Assembly (NCBI RefSeq): GCF_019458805.1
Contig: NZ_JAIBOA010000016.1
Coordinates: forward strand, 62,001 to 126,000
Reading direction: 5' to 3'
Source of the DNA: Actinomadura parmotrematis
GTDB taxonomy: Bacteria > Actinomycetota > Actinomycetes > Streptosporangiales > Streptosporangiaceae
DNA length: 64,000 bases
The notes under the pieces were generated by a model. That model was not told the origin of the DNA and ran no database searches. It worked only from the letters and a program-made list of their open reading frames with translations. This document shows, piece after piece, positions 7,716 to 18,735 of the stretch. Position numbers and translations under genes: made by a program. How positions within the stretch are numbered: position 1 is the first letter of the stretch; each line of letters starts with the position of its first letter.

Positions 7716-9992
7716 TCACCTCCCCTTGCCCTCGGCGAGCAGGTCCCGCAGCGCGGTCCGCAGCTCCCGCTCGCCCGCGAAGTGCGCGTCCAGGCGGCGC
7801 CCGGCGGCCCAGCGGGCCGCGGCGGCGCGCGCCCACGCCTCCAGGCCCGCGTCGCGGGCCCCGGCGAGCCGGAGCCGCAGCACCACCTCGATCAGCTCGT
7901 TGCGGCGGGCGGTGTCGGCGCCGCGCGCCCGGCCGGGCAGCTCCGCCGACCAGACCTCCCCGAGCCGGGCGCGCGGCCCCTCGGGCAGCGCGGCGAGCAG
8001 CTCGGCGCGGAACGCGGGCGCGCGGCGGCCGAGGCGGCCGGCGGCGCCCGCGAACGCCTCGGCGGCGAGCCGGTTCGCCCCGTCCAGCGCCCGCACCGCC
8101 GAGGCCGCCTCGGACGCGGTGGACGCGCCCGCCGCGTCGCAGTACGCCTGGACGAGCGCGGCGTCGCGCTCGGCGCCGCCGCCGGGCAGCTCGGCGCGGA
8201 CGCGGGCGGCGAGCCGCAGCGTCTGCGGGGCGTCGAGCGCGGCCCCGGCGGGCGTGGCGAGGCGGGTGAACGTCCGGGACGGCAGCACGGCGAGCGCCGG
8301 GTGGCCGGTCATCGCCGCCGCCTGCGCCTCGATCAGCGCGAGGCACTCCTCGGCGTCCGGCGGCTCGGCCCACACGCGGCTGAGCGCCGGGTCGAGGTCG
8401 GCGGCGGACGCGCCGTCCAGCGCCAGCAGCTCCCCGGTGACCGCGACGCGCCGCCCGGGGCTGCGCGCGCCGACGGCGGCGAGGACGTGCCGGGCGACGG
8501 CGGGCAGCGCGGCGAGCCGCTCCCGCTCCCCGTACAGCAGGTCGCAGGCGCCGTCGTCCAGGACGGCGGCGCGGACCGCGTCGCCGGCGGCCTCCAGGCC
8601 GTCGAGGGCGCCGCCGAGCAGCGCCTCGCGCGCGGCCGCCGGGCAGGCGTCGAGGGCGGCGGGCAGGTCGGCGGCGCCGGCCCGCGCGCGGGCGTGCGCG
8701 GCGGCGGTCACCTCGCCGAGCGCGGGCCGCGCCGTCGCGGCGACGTGCGCGACCTCGGTGAGGTCGGCCGCCGCCGCCAGCGCCTCCGACACCGAGGACG
8801 CCAGCTCCTCGCGGGCGGTCGGCGGCAGGTCCAGCTTCGGCAGCCGGGCGCGCAGCGCGGGCGACGACAGCGCGAGCGCGGTCGCGCGCAGCGCGCACTG
8901 CTCGGCGACCTCGGGCGCGCCCGCGTCGCGGGCCCGGTCGTGGACGGCGAGCGCCAGGTCGAACCCCATCGACGGGACGCCCGGCACGAGGTCGCGCCAC
9001 ACCCATTCGGGGATCGCGGTGCCGTGCCGGGCGAGCAGCCCGGCCGCCTCGTCCTCCTCGGCGGGACGGACGCCGGTGTCGCCGCGGCAGAGCGCGAGCA
9101 GCCCGGCGGCGCGGTCCAGCTCGGCGGGGCCGGGACCGGCGTCGCCGGAGTCCAGCAGCGCCAGCTCGCCGAGCGCGTCCAGGCCCGCGAAGTCGGCGTC
9201 CTGCCAGCACGCCGCGACCGTCGCGGCGAACCGGGACGGCTCGCCCGGCGGGGCCGGGGCGCCGAGGACGAACGCCGTCGACCCGTGGTGCTGCGCCGAC
9301 GCCCACACGTCGGGAGTGGTGCCGACGAGGCGCTGCCCGGCGGCCTCGGGGTCGGCGCTGTAGGTGACGAACGACAGCCGCGCGGCGGCGGCGACCGGCA
9401 GCGAGTACGACACGACCGCGATCCAGCGGGCGATCAGCTCGACGTCGCCGGCGATCAGCACGACCCGGCCGTGGCCGCGCCCGAGGACCCCGGCGACCGC
9501 GTCCACCACCCGGGCGAGCAGCGGGTGGCCGTTCCCGTCGGTCAGCCACGCGGCGAGCGTGTCGGGCGCGAACGCGTCGCCGGGGGTCAGGTCGGCCAGG
9601 TCGGGCAGCTCGGCGTCGTCGGCGGGGCCGTCGTCCCACAGCGGGGCGTTCCACAGCTCGGCCGGGCGGAGGCCCTCCAGCTCGTCGGGTTCGGCGACGA
9701 CCGCGTGCGCGAAGAAGTTGCCGTAGCGGCCCGAGTAGTCCTGCCCGAGGTAGCGGCAGCGCAGCAGCAGCGGGCGGCCGTCCACGCTGTCGTACAGCAG
9801 CGCGACGGGGAACGCGCCGAGCTCGCCGTCGCCCGGCGACAGCGGCGCCTCCGGCGGCGGCCGGTAGGCCAGGTGCGGCGTCACCGCGGCGCGGACGCCG
9901 TCGGGCAGGCCGGGCGTCTCGGCGACGAACTGGAACCCGGCCCGGCCCGTCGGGCCGCGCCGCGCGGAGGTGTAGTGCAGCTGCCAGGCCAC
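7716..9992 (-). CDS. GTPase-associated protein, GAP1 type
   Basis: The 758-residue, Ala-rich, mostly helical protein opens with a conserved-looking domain (MAWQLHYTSARRGPTGRAGFQ, followed by segments such as YLGQDYSGRYGNFFAHAVV) that matches my recollection of GAP1 N-terminal domains of GTPase-associated proteins. No catalytic motif, signal peptide or membrane segment is visible. It lies between two GTPase genes, four bases from each, so the three were almost certainly made together and may form one complex. The GAP1 assignment rests on these N-terminal features and on the neighbours. A role in regulating or sensing the GTPases is inferred. Confidence 0.7.
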   Translation of the reverse strand: MAWQLHYTSARRGPTGRAGFQFVAETPGLPDGVRAAVTPHLAYRPPPEAPLSPGDGELGAFPVALLYDSVDGRPLLLRCRYLGQDYSGRYGNFFAHAVVAEPDELEGLRPAELWNAPLWDDGPADDAELPDLADLTPGDAFAPDTLAAWLTDGNGHPLLARVVDAVAGVLGRGHGRVVLIAGDVELIARWIAVVSYSLPVAAAARLSFVTYSADPEAAGQRLVGTTPDVWASAQHHGSTAFVLGAPAPPGEPSRFAATVAACWQDADFAGLDALGELALLDSGDAGPGPAELDRAAGLLALCRGDTGVRPAEEDEAAGLLARHGTAIPEWVWRDLVPGVPSMGFDLALAVHDRARDAGAPEVAEQCALRATALALSSPALRARLPKLDLPPTAREELASSVSEALAAAADLTEVAHVAATARPALGEVTAAAHARARAGAADLPAALDACPAAAREALLGGALDGLEAAGDAVRAAVLDDGACDLLYGERERLAALPAVARHVLAAVGARSPGRRVAVTGELLALDGASAADLDPALSRVWAEPPDAEECLALIEAQAAAMTGHPALAVLPSRTFTRLATPAGAALDAPQTLRLAARVRAELPGGGAERDAALVQAYCDAAGASTASEAASAVRALDGANRLAAEAFAGAAGRLGRRAPAFRAELLAALPEGPRARLGEVWSAELPGRARGADTARRNELIEVVLRLRLAGARDAGLEAWARAAAARWAAGRRLDAHFAGERELRTALRDLLAEGKGR

Positions 9993-9996
9993 GCCG

Positions 9997-11232
9997 TCAC
10001 GACCCCTGGGGACGGGCCCCGGCGAGCATCCCGAACCGGTGCAGCAGCCAGAGCAGCGGATCCTCGGTGCGGTAGGGCCGGACGCCGCCCGCGCCGACGC
10101 GCCCGCCTTCGGGGATCCCGCCGAGCGCCGACAGGCCGAACAGCGCGTAGTCGGCGTACTGCTGGCCGAGGAAGGTGTCGAGCTGCCCGGCCTGCCACTC
10201 GTGCAGCAGCGACCGGACCTGCTCGTTGACGGCCTCCCGGTCGTCGAGGTCCAGGACGCCCGACCCGGCGCGCGAGCGGTGCAGCGCCGACTGGCGCAGC
10301 ATCCCCGGCCGCAGCACGTCGATCTTGGTGAGGGCGACCGCGACGGGCGTCCGCAGCCGCTCGCCCGGCTTGGCGTCGTGGCGGGTGCGCAGCGCCTCGG
10401 TGACGCGGGCGATGATGTTGATGGGCTCGCTGTCGGGGTCCTCGCCCGCCGCCTCGGGGAGCGCCCCGGCGACCGCCGGGCGCGCGGCGGGCAGCTCCAG
10501 CGGGTCGACCAGGAAGATGACGGCGTCGGCCGCCTCCAGGTACCGCAGGTGCAGGTCGCGGACCTCGCGGCTGCGCAGGTCCTCGCCCGCGGTGTCGAAC
10601 AGCACCAGGCAGATCGACTCGCTGCGCGGGCGCGAGAACCGGGTGCGCGGCGGCAGCGTGCGCGTCAGCAGGTAGACGAGCGGCTCGCGCGGCGACGTCG
10701 CCGCCGACGCCGTCGTCGGCAGCAGCCGCTTCTCCTCCAGCAGCGGCCGGGCGAAGTCGCGCTTGTAGCGCTCGATCGTCCGGTCGTCGCAGGCGACGAG
10801 GGAGGCGTCCAACTCGGTGCCGACCCGGTTCATCAGCTCGTGCAGCAGCACCGCGATGTAGGTCGACTTTCCGGCGTTCTTGGCGCCGACCAGCGCGACG
10901 ATGCGGCCGGGGGAGTCACAGTAGGCCGACGGCAGCGGGTTGTGGCATTCGGGGCAGACACGGCTGCCGGTGATCTGCCGGCAGGCCGGGCATTCGGCGC
11001 GCGCGCGCCCGCCCGGCGCCTCGAACACGGGTGGCAGCGACGCGCCCGCCGTCGAACCGGTGTACTCGGCGAGCTCCTTGTCCAGCACCGGGGCGCAGCC
11101 CGACCGGCGGCCCGCCTGCCCCCGGCACCGGTAGGGGATCCGCTGCGCGGACACGACGGCGAAGCAGTAGGGGCAGGTGACGCCCTGCCGGGACGAGGGG
11201 GGCCGGGGCAAGGGGGGCACGGGGTTCCTCAT
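9997..11232 (-). CDS. Zinc-ribbon P-loop GTPase, soluble partner
   Basis: I set the start at ATG 11232, which overlaps the stop of the Fn3-repeat gene (ATGA); upstream in-frame sequence is the antisense of that gene. The 411-residue product has N-terminal zinc ribbons (CPYCF, CPACRQ and CPECHNPLP), a P-loop VGAKNAGKSTYIAV (near residue 117), a DxxG-type LFDTAGED and a LTKIDVL base-recognition motif. No membrane segment is seen. It shares the ribbon-GTPase layout with the membrane protein two genes downstream, so the two look like paralogues working as a pair. Such paired GTPases are reported in multi-gene systems predicted to act in cell defence or regulated death; here that is family-based inference. 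Confidence 0.78.
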   Translation of the reverse strand: MRNPVPPLPRPPSSRQGVTCPYCFAVVSAQRIPYRCRGQAGRRSGCAPVLDKELAEYTGSTAGASLPPVFEAPGGRARAECPACRQITGSRVCPECHNPLPSAYCDSPGRIVALVGAKNAGKSTYIAVLLHELMNRVGTELDASLVACDDRTIERYKRDFARPLLEEKRLLPTTASAATSPREPLVYLLTRTLPPRTRFSRPRSESICLVLFDTAGEDLRSREVRDLHLRYLEAADAVIFLVDPLELPAARPAVAGALPEAAGEDPDSEPINIIARVTEALRTRHDAKPGERLRTPVAVALTKIDVLRPGMLRQSALHRSRAGSGVLDLDDREAVNEQVRSLLHEWQAGQLDTFLGQQYADYALFGLSALGGIPEGGRVGAGGVRPYRTEDPLLWLLHRFGMLAGARPQGS

Positions 11233-13850
11233 CTGGTGACCTGGAGGCGGCGGACGGGGGGATCGCTCAGCTCGACGACGTCGTCGTCGGCGAAGCAGCG
11301 CAGCCAGTAGGGGCCGGACAGCGACGGCAGCTCCACCGACAGCTCGCCGGGCACGCTCACCTGCTCCCACGAGCAGAGCGTGTCGCCGTCGCCGAGCTGG
11401 TGCGGCATGACGCGCCCGGCCCGCACCACCAGGTCGAGCCTGGCGACCCGCACCGGCTGCCCGGCGGTGAGCCGGATCGTCAGCGACCGCTTCCACGGCG
11501 GGCCGCCGCGCGCCACGTCGTAGTGCACGACCGTCCGCGACCCGACGCGGGCGGTGACGGCCGGGCCCGTCACCCGCGACCCGCCGAGCAGGCCGCTGGA
11601 GGCGACCGCGACCTCCACGGCCTCGTCCTCGGGCACCGGCAGGTTCACCCCGCCCTGGGTGTCGTAGTGGGCGCGGGTGACCAGGCGCCGCTCGGGGCCG
11701 CCCGCCCCGAGAGCGGTGCCGAGCATGCTCTCCATGTGGCCGGTCGCGATGCGGCCCGCGCCGACCCGCCACGTCAGCTCGACCTCGGCGACGCCCTCGG
11801 GCCAGTCGAACCCGACGTGGACCCTCCCGCCGCGCCGCTCGGCGAGGAGCCGCCGCGGCGCCGGCAGGTTCACGTGCCGGTGGTAGGCGCCGATCGCGGC
11901 GGTGCCCTCGGCGACGCTGACGGCGAGCAGCCAGCCGCCCGCCCCCGGCCGCACCGCGAGGCCCGCCGGGGACGGCGTCGCGGTGAGCCGCCGCGCGTGC
12001 CGCCACACCTCCTCGATCGGGACGAGGGCGCTGCGCGGCCACGGCGGCGGCTGCTCGGTCAGCACCAGCTCGACGTCGCCGTGCGCGGGCGGCGCGAACC
12101 GCACCAGCAGCAGGCCCGGATCGTCGGGGTCGGGTTCGGCGGACAGCTCGAACACCGGGTCGGGCGGGGCGCTCGGCGTCACCGACACCCGCACGCCGGG
12201 CGTGGCGACCTCCTCGCCCGCCTCGTCCAGGTACACCGCGCAGACCCGGTAGTGGTAGGTGACGCCGTTCGGGACGCGGTCGGTGAACCCGTCGCGGGTC
12301 GCCGGGACGCGGCGGCCGCCGCGCACCACCTGCACGCGCGCGGCGTCCGGCGGGCACCGCCAGCGTCCCGTCACGCCGCCGTCGCCCGCCGACAGCCGCA
12401 CGTCGGCGGGCTCGGGCCGCACCACGACGGGGCCGGTGACCGTCGGCGGCGACGCGGCCTCGCCGCGCACCGCGACGACCGCGTAGAACAGGGGCCGGTT
12501 GGCGGGCGGCCGGTCGTCGCGCGGGCCGGGCAGCGGGTCGCCGTCGGCGGCGTTGCGCGGCGGGCGGCCGAGGCGCCGCACCACGTGGTACAGCACCTCG
12601 CCCGCCGTGGACGGCGAGGCGTCCCAGGACAGGCGGACGGCCGCGCCGTCGATGTCGGCGCGCAGCTCGGGCACCGGGTGCGGGGCGAGGCGCCGCTGGT
12701 GCTCGGCGGCGCCGGGCAGGTCGCGGACCAGGCGGAGCGCGTCGGCGAGGAGCCGCCACGCGCGGTCGGGGTCGTCCTCGGCGGCGGCCGCCTCGCGCAG
12801 CCGCACGGCCGTCGCGACGCGCTGCCGCGCCTCGGCGGCCAGCACCGCCGCGCCCTCGGGCAGCTCGCCGCCGTCCTGGGAGGCGTTCGCCAGCTCGGCG
12901 GCGGCGTGCACCTCGCCGCCGTCCAGCAGCGCCCGCAGCCGCCCCTCCAGACCGCCGCCGGGCGCCGTCTCGCGCAGCACCGCGAACACCAGGCGCCGCG
13001 CGTCGCCCGGCTCGACGCCGAGGTCCTCCATCGCGTACCGCAGCAGCGCCCGCTCCGACGCGCGCTGCGCGAGCCGCTCGCGGAGCCGCTCGACCAGGTC
13101 GTAGCGGACCAGCTCGGCCGGGTCGCCCGCGCGCAGCGCAGCGAGGACCGTCCCGGCGTGCGTGGTGCTGGTGTCGCGGCTCCGCCGCGCCCATCCGGCC
13201 GCCGCCTCCTCCACCGCCGCCCGGTCCAGGACGACGCCGGGCGCGGCGAACCCGTCCAGCACCCGCATCGGGCCGGCGAGGCGCGGCCCGAACACGAACG
13301 CCGCCAGATGCCGGTGCCCGAGGACGTCCAGCGACGCCCGCACGTTGCGGAACGCCGCGTACGGCGCGGCGGCGGGCAGCGCGTCCGGCACCCGCACCTC
13401 GATGCGGTCCTCGCGGGCGAGCGCGGCGAGCTCGCCCGCCGCGACGCCCGCGTCCCGCGCGATGCCCTCCAGCTCGGCGGGCGTCACCAGGTGCAGCGTC
13501 CCGGCCGCGTCCGCCAGGCGCGCCCGCGCCTGCGTCCGGCGCCGCCGCCCGCGCTCCTCGCCGCCGCGCAGCCGCTCGGCGAGCCCGGACAGGTCGCCGC
13601 GCTCGGCGGCGGCGAACAGCGGGGCCAGCTCGCGGTGCTCGGCCTCCAGCCGGTCGACCAGCCGCCGGTACTTCAGCTGCCCGCGGGCCCGCCGCCAGCA
13701 CTGCCGCACCTGCTTCACCGCCGCCGCGACCCCGGCGGGCGTCAGCGGGTCGGGCAGCGCGTACCGGACGCGCAGGTCCTCCGGCGGCGCGTCGCCCGCG
13801 GCCCGCGCGGGCTCCAGGACGACGCGCCGGTAGTCATCGTCGAAGTTCAT
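11229..13850 (-). CDS. Large protein with fibronectin type III-like repeats, Hsp70-associated
   Basis: The 873-residue product has a charged helical N-terminal half (about 1-390) and a C-terminal half with several beta-sandwich repeats of Fn3 style. Typical strands are VRLSWDASPSTAGEVLYHVV, VTYHYRVCAVY and VHVGFDWPEGVAEVELTWRV. Its length and repeat style recall actinobacterial proteins named SaeA in domain databases, but I cannot confirm that. There is no signal peptide or membrane helix, so it is probably cytoplasmic despite the Fn3 folds. It starts seven bases after the Hsp70 stop and its stop overlaps the next GTPase start (ATGA). It may act as the adaptor or scaffold recognised by the chaperone. 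Confidence 0.7.
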   Translation of the reverse strand: MNFDDDYRRVVLEPARAAGDAPPEDLRVRYALPDPLTPAGVAAAVKQVRQCWRRARGQLKYRRLVDRLEAEHRELAPLFAAAERGDLSGLAERLRGGEERGRRRRTQARARLADAAGTLHLVTPAELEGIARDAGVAAGELAALAREDRIEVRVPDALPAAAPYAAFRNVRASLDVLGHRHLAAFVFGPRLAGPMRVLDGFAAPGVVLDRAAVEEAAAGWARRSRDTSTTHAGTVLAALRAGDPAELVRYDLVERLRERLAQRASERALLRYAMEDLGVEPGDARRLVFAVLRETAPGGGLEGRLRALLDGGEVHAAAELANASQDGGELPEGAAVLAAEARQRVATAVRLREAAAAEDDPDRAWRLLADALRLVRDLPGAAEHQRRLAPHPVPELRADIDGAAVRLSWDASPSTAGEVLYHVVRRLGRPPRNAADGDPLPGPRDDRPPANRPLFYAVVAVRGEAASPPTVTGPVVVRPEPADVRLSAGDGGVTGRWRCPPDAARVQVVRGGRRVPATRDGFTDRVPNGVTYHYRVCAVYLDEAGEEVATPGVRVSVTPSAPPDPVFELSAEPDPDDPGLLLVRFAPPAHGDVELVLTEQPPPWPRSALVPIEEVWRHARRLTATPSPAGLAVRPGAGGWLLAVSVAEGTAAIGAYHRHVNLPAPRRLLAERRGGRVHVGFDWPEGVAEVELTWRVGAGRIATGHMESMLGTALGAGGPERRLVTRAHYDTQGGVNLPVPEDEAVEVAVASSGLLGGSRVTGPAVTARVGSRTVVHYDVARGGPPWKRSLTIRLTAGQPVRVARLDLVVRAGRVMPHQLGDGDTLCSWEQVSVPGELSVELPSLSGPYWLRCFADDDVVELSDPPVRRLQVTR

Positions 13851-13857
13851 GGACGCA

Positions 13858-15441
<1,584 letters not shown>

Positions 15442-15454
15442 GTCCTCTATTCAC

Positions 15455-16111
15455 CTATCGGTACCGGGTGCCGGTCTTCATGTTCTCGCCCGGCCCGCCT
15501 CCGCGCAGCCGTTCCGGCGCGGTGTGACCGCTCGCATCCCCGTCCCCGCCGGGGTCCGCGTCCTCCGGGGCGGCCTTGCCGACGCAGACCTCGGCCTTGC
15601 GGACGACGCGGCCGCCCTGCTCGAAGCCGTCGGCGCGCACCGCGACGACGCTGCCGGCGCGGTCGGGCGGGACGGGCTCGGTCGCGACGGGCCGGTGGCG
15701 GGCGGCGTCGTAGGGCGCGCCGGGCTCGACGTCGAAGCGGGTGACGCCGATGCGGGCGAGGGCGTCCACGACGTCGTCGGCGAGCGCGTTCAGCAGGGCG
15801 GCGCCGTCGTCGTCGGCGGAGTGCGGGGCGGCCTGGCGGGCGCGGTCGTGGACGCGCAGCAGCATGGCGCGGACGGGCTCCAGCATCGCGGCGAGCTCGC
15901 CGCGGCGCAGCCGCTGGTTCTCCTCGTGCAGCCGGTCGATGATCGCCTCGCGGTGCGCGGCGCGCTCGTGGTCGCGGGCGACGCGGTCGGCGAGGCCGGC
16001 GAGCGCGGCGCGCACCTCGTCCAGCGGGTCCGGCGCGCCGTCGCCGGTGACGGGCGCGGCCTCCTCGGCGGGCGCCTCGTCGCTTACTGGCCGGTCCCTA
16101 TCGCTCGACAC
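15455..16111 (-). CDS. GrpE-like nucleotide exchange factor
   Basis: The 218-residue product has an acidic, disordered N-terminus, a long coiled coil (about 30-85, with DRLHEENQRLRRGELAAML) and a small beta domain (GVTRFDVEPGAPYDAARHRPV ... AEVCVGK), which is the GrpE plan. The GTG start at 16111 is used. It is the first gene of the operon and precedes the short Hsp70, for which it would release ADP. The poorly conserved tail after residue 185 is Gly- and Pro-rich. I see no CIRCE or other heat-shock operator upstream, so control probably differs from that of the main dnaK operon. Confidence 0.8.
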   Translation of the reverse strand: MSSDRDRPVSDEAPAEEAAPVTGDGAPDPLDEVRAALAGLADRVARDHERAAHREAIIDRLHEENQRLRRGELAAMLEPVRAMLLRVHDRARQAAPHSADDDGAALLNALADDVVDALARIGVTRFDVEPGAPYDAARHRPVATEPVPPDRAGSVVAVRADGFEQGGRVVRKAEVCVGKAAPEDADPGGDGDASGHTAPERLRGGGPGENMKTGTRYR

Positions 16112-16320
16112 ACGCAGTTACCTTAACGCCCCACCGTGGCCCGGGATAGGCCCCCTTGACCATCCCGCGGGCCGGGAGCGGCGGTCACCGGGGCGATCCC
16201 GGGCGCGACGTCCGGTTTCTTTGTGCTGTCACGCCTCGGTAACACGTCGGAAACGGGCTCGGGGAAGGGTAGGGGTGTCGCGCCGGGGACACCCGGCGCC
16301 GATGGACACAGGAGGTGACG

Positions 16321-16944
16321 ATGTTGCTGCGGATCCGCGTCCGGTTGCCGGACCGTCCCGGGGCACTGGGCCAGGTGGCGCGCATTCTGGGCGCCGCCGG
16401 GGCCGACGTGGCGCAGATGGCCGTCCTGGAGCGCGAGAACGGGCGCGCCCTGGACGACTTCACCGTCGCCTGGCCCGCCGGTGCGGGCATCGACCGGCTC
16501 ATGGACGGGCTCGGCTCGATCGCCGGCGTCGACATCGTCGGGATCTGGCCCACCGTCGAGCCGCAGGGCGCCTTCCCCGACGCCGCGCTCGTCGGGCAGC
16601 TCGCCGCCGCGCCCGCGCGCGGCGCGCTGACCCTGACCGACGCCGTCCCGGCCATCCTCAGCGCCGACTGGGCCGCGCTGGTCGAGCTCGGCGACGACGG
16701 CCCGCGCGTCACCCACCACAGCATCGGGGTCGGGACCGTGCGGGTCCCCGACCTGGAGCCGCTCCGGCCGCGCGGGTTCACCGCCGAGGACGGCACGCAG
16801 TACGCGGTCGCGCCGATGGCGGGCGGCCTCGTCCTGCTCGTGGCGCGGGCGGGGGCGCCGCCCTTCCACGGCACGGAGGTGTTCCGGCTCGCGCAGCTCG
16901 TCGGCGCCGCCGAGGCGGTGCTCGGCGTCCCGGCCGGCAAGTAA
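16321..16944 (+). CDS. ACT-domain protein, probable amino acid-binding regulator
   Basis: The ATG at 16321 follows GGAGG (16311-16315) by five bases; the upstream in-frame GTG overlaps that site and is unlikely to be used. The first 75 residues form an ACT domain (LLRIRVRLPDRPGALGQVARIL, with the Asp-Arg-Pro-Gly turn and ADVAQMAVLER strand). The remainder to residue 207 is a separate small domain without a catalytic motif. ACT domains bind amino acids or other small ligands, so a metabolic sensor is likely. It is divergent from the GrpE-Hsp70 operon across a 209-base gap, and nothing links the two functionally. Confidence 0.75.
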   Translation: MLLRIRVRLPDRPGALGQVARILGAAGADVAQMAVLERENGRALDDFTVAWPAGAGIDRLMDGLGSIAGVDIVGIWPTVEPQGAFPDAALVGQLAAAPARGALTLTDAVPAILSADWAALVELGDDGPRVTHHSIGVGTVRVPDLEPLRPRGFTAEDGTQYAVAPMAGGLVLLVARAGAPPFHGTEVFRLAQLVGAAEAVLGVPAGK

Positions 16945-17052
16945 CGTAACCGGCACGAAACCGGCAGGGCGCACGATGCGTCTACTTTCTTGGACATGGC
17001 CCTCGGGCGCGGCGGCGCGGTCGCACCGGGGGCCATTCCGATGCCCGCGCCC

Positions 17053-17973
17053 TCAGGCGTCGAGCAGGGCGAGCGCGGCGTCCAGGCCGTCCAGGCCGGC
17101 GGCGGTGCCGAGGCCCTGCGCGACGGTCGCGGCGGCGGCCGTGCCCCAGCGGGCGGCCTCGCCGAGCGGGCGGCCGTGCAGCAGGCCGGTGATGAACCCG
17201 GCGCAGTAGGCGTCGCCGCAGCCGGTGGTGTCCACGACCTCGACGGGCAGGGCGGGCAGCCGCTCGACGCCGTCGGCGGAGGCGACGAGGCTGCCGTGCT
17301 CGCCGAGCGTCACCAGCACCGAGGACGGCCCCTGGTCCAGCAGCTCGCGGGCGGCCTGGACCGGGTCGGCGGCGCCGGTCATCGCGAGGGCCTGCTCCTC
17401 GTTCGGCAGGAAGTGGTCGACGTGGGGCAGGAAGGCGGCCGTCGCGGCGACGAGGTCGGGCAGGTTCGACAGCAGGTCCATGGTGACGACGGTGCCGGCC
17501 GCGCGCGCCGCCTCCAGGGCGCCGAAGAACGCCGGGTCGTTCAGGCCGAACGCGACGTCGGGGCCGCCGATGTGGACGGCGTCGGCGGCGGCGAGCAGGC
17601 CCGGGTCGACCATGGCCGCGCCGAACGTCAGGTTCGCGCCGGGCACGTGGAAGGAGGGCCGGCCGCCGTCGGGGCGGATCGGCAGGATCGACGCGCTGGT
17701 CTGCTCGTCGGTGCGGCGGACGAGGCCGCTCACGTCGACGCCCTCGCGGGTCAGGAGGGCGGCCAGCAGGGTGCCGAGGTCGTCGTCGCCGATCGCGCCG
17801 AGCGACACCACCCGGTTGCCGAGCCGGGCGAGGGAGACCGCCGTGCCGGCCGCCGCGCCGGCGGCGGTGACCTTGACCTGGTCCACGACCACGGTGTCCT
17901 GGCCGGCCGGGATGCCCTCCACGGGGCGGGCCAGCACGTCCACGATGTGCGCCCCGAGCGTGACGACGGTCAT
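17053..17973 (-). CDS. PfkB-family sugar kinase
   Basis: The 306-residue product begins at ATG 17973, which follows GAGGAGG by six bases; a longer in-frame start is less likely. It is a ribokinase-type PfkB enzyme with the Gly-rich N-terminal signature region (AAGAAAGTAVSLARLG) and C-terminal anion-hole motif VVDTTGCGDAYCAGF, whose Asp is the catalytic base. It would transfer phosphate from ATP to a sugar or nucleoside. It is divergent from a class II aldolase 73 bases away, so the pair may form a kinase-aldolase route that phosphorylates and then cleaves a sugar. The substrate cannot be read from the sequence. Confidence 0.85.
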   Translation of the reverse strand: MTVVTLGAHIVDVLARPVEGIPAGQDTVVVDQVKVTAAGAAAGTAVSLARLGNRVVSLGAIGDDDLGTLLAALLTREGVDVSGLVRRTDEQTSASILPIRPDGGRPSFHVPGANLTFGAAMVDPGLLAAADAVHIGGPDVAFGLNDPAFFGALEAARAAGTVVTMDLLSNLPDLVAATAAFLPHVDHFLPNEEQALAMTGAADPVQAARELLDQGPSSVLVTLGEHGSLVASADGVERLPALPVEVVDTTGCGDAYCAGFITGLLHGRPLGEAARWGTAAAATVAQGLGTAAGLDGLDAALALLDA

Positions 17974-18046
17974 CGGCGACCTCCTCATGATCTGTACTGG
18001 CGGGCTAGCGTACGCGGTACCGGCAGCTAACGTGAGGGAGATTCAT
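17974..18046. promoter_or_regulatory. Short divergent promoter region of the kinase/aldolase pair
   Basis: Only 73 bases separate the two start codons. It contains GCTAGCGTACGCGGTACCGG and nearby CAGCTAAC, rich in GTAC palindromes with flanking CTAGC/AGCTA. It is a likely common operator, but no regulator gene is adjacent. Confidence 0.35.
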
Positions 18047-18670
18047 ATGAGACTGGAGCGGGAGCGCGCGGCGATCTGCGCGACGGGCCGTGCCATGGCG
18101 GCCTCCGGCCTGGTGACCGGCGCGGCCGGCAACGTCTCGGTGCGGGTCGGCGACCTGGTGGCGGTCACCCCCGGCGGCGTCATGCTGGACCGGATGGAGC
18201 CCGCCGACTGCCCCGTCGTGGACCTGGCGGGGACCGTGGTCGAGGGGGAGCGCAAGCCGTCCTCGGAGACCCCGATGCACCTGGCGGTCTACGCGTCGTC
18301 CGACGCGGCCGCGATCGTGCACACCCACTCCACGTACGGCACCGTCGTGGCGTCCACGATGGACGAGCTGCCGCCGATCCACTACAACACCCTGCTGCTC
18401 GGCGGGACGATCCGCGTCGCCGAGTACGCCACCTACGGCACGCCCGAGCTCGCCGCCAACGTCCGCGCCGCCCTGGAGGGCGGCCGCCGCGCGGCGCTCA
18501 TGGCCAACCACGGCGGCGTCGCCCTCGGGTACAGCCTGGACGAGGCGTACGAGAACGCGCGGCTGCTGGAGTGGCTGTGCGGGGTGTACGTGCGGGCCAA
18601 GGCGATCGGGGAGCCGCGGGTGCTGACCGAGGAGCAGCTCGCGGCGGTTGTCGAGCGCTTCGGCGCCTGA
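18047..18670 (+). CDS. Class II aldolase/adducin family protein
   Basis: The ATG at 18047 follows GAGGGAG (18034-18040) by six bases and gives a 207-residue protein, the usual size for fuculose-1-phosphate aldolase relatives. Zinc-binding and catalytic features are visible: SSETPMHLAVY (catalytic Glu), AIVHTHSTYG (zinc His pair) and LMANHGGVALG (third His). It would cleave a ketose or ketulose phosphate to dihydroxyacetone phosphate and an aldehyde. With the divergent PfkB kinase it could form a salvage route for a pentose, deoxypentose or methylthio-pentose, but the substrate is unproven. Confidence 0.85.
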   Translation: MRLERERAAICATGRAMAASGLVTGAAGNVSVRVGDLVAVTPGGVMLDRMEPADCPVVDLAGTVVEGERKPSSETPMHLAVYASSDAAAIVHTHSTYGTVVASTMDELPPIHYNTLLLGGTIRVAEYATYGTPELAANVRAALEGGRRAALMANHGGVALGYSLDEAYENARLLEWLCGVYVRAKAIGEPRVLTEEQLAAVVERFGA

Positions 18671-18697
18671 CCGGCGGGCGCGGGCGTCCCGCCTGTA

Positions 18698-18715
18698 ACC
18701 TAGCGCTTGCTAGGT
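18698..18715. promoter_or_regulatory. 18-bp palindromic operator upstream of enoyl-CoA hydratase
   Basis: ACCTAGCGCTTGCTAGGT consists of perfect 7-base arms around GCTT and lies 20 bases before the GTG start. A 15/18 match lies upstream of the acyl-CoA dehydrogenase gene at 22289-22306. The form is typical of TetR-family operators that control acyl-CoA metabolism; the regulator is not evident here. Confidence 0.6.
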
Positions 18716-18735
18716 CACTGAACTGGAGGTCGCCG

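Noticed and set aside
9997..13701. A 1234-residue version of the soluble GTPase
   Set aside because: The upstream 823 codons are a shadow of the Fn3-repeat gene in another frame; the ATGA overlap at 11229-11232 is the natural start.
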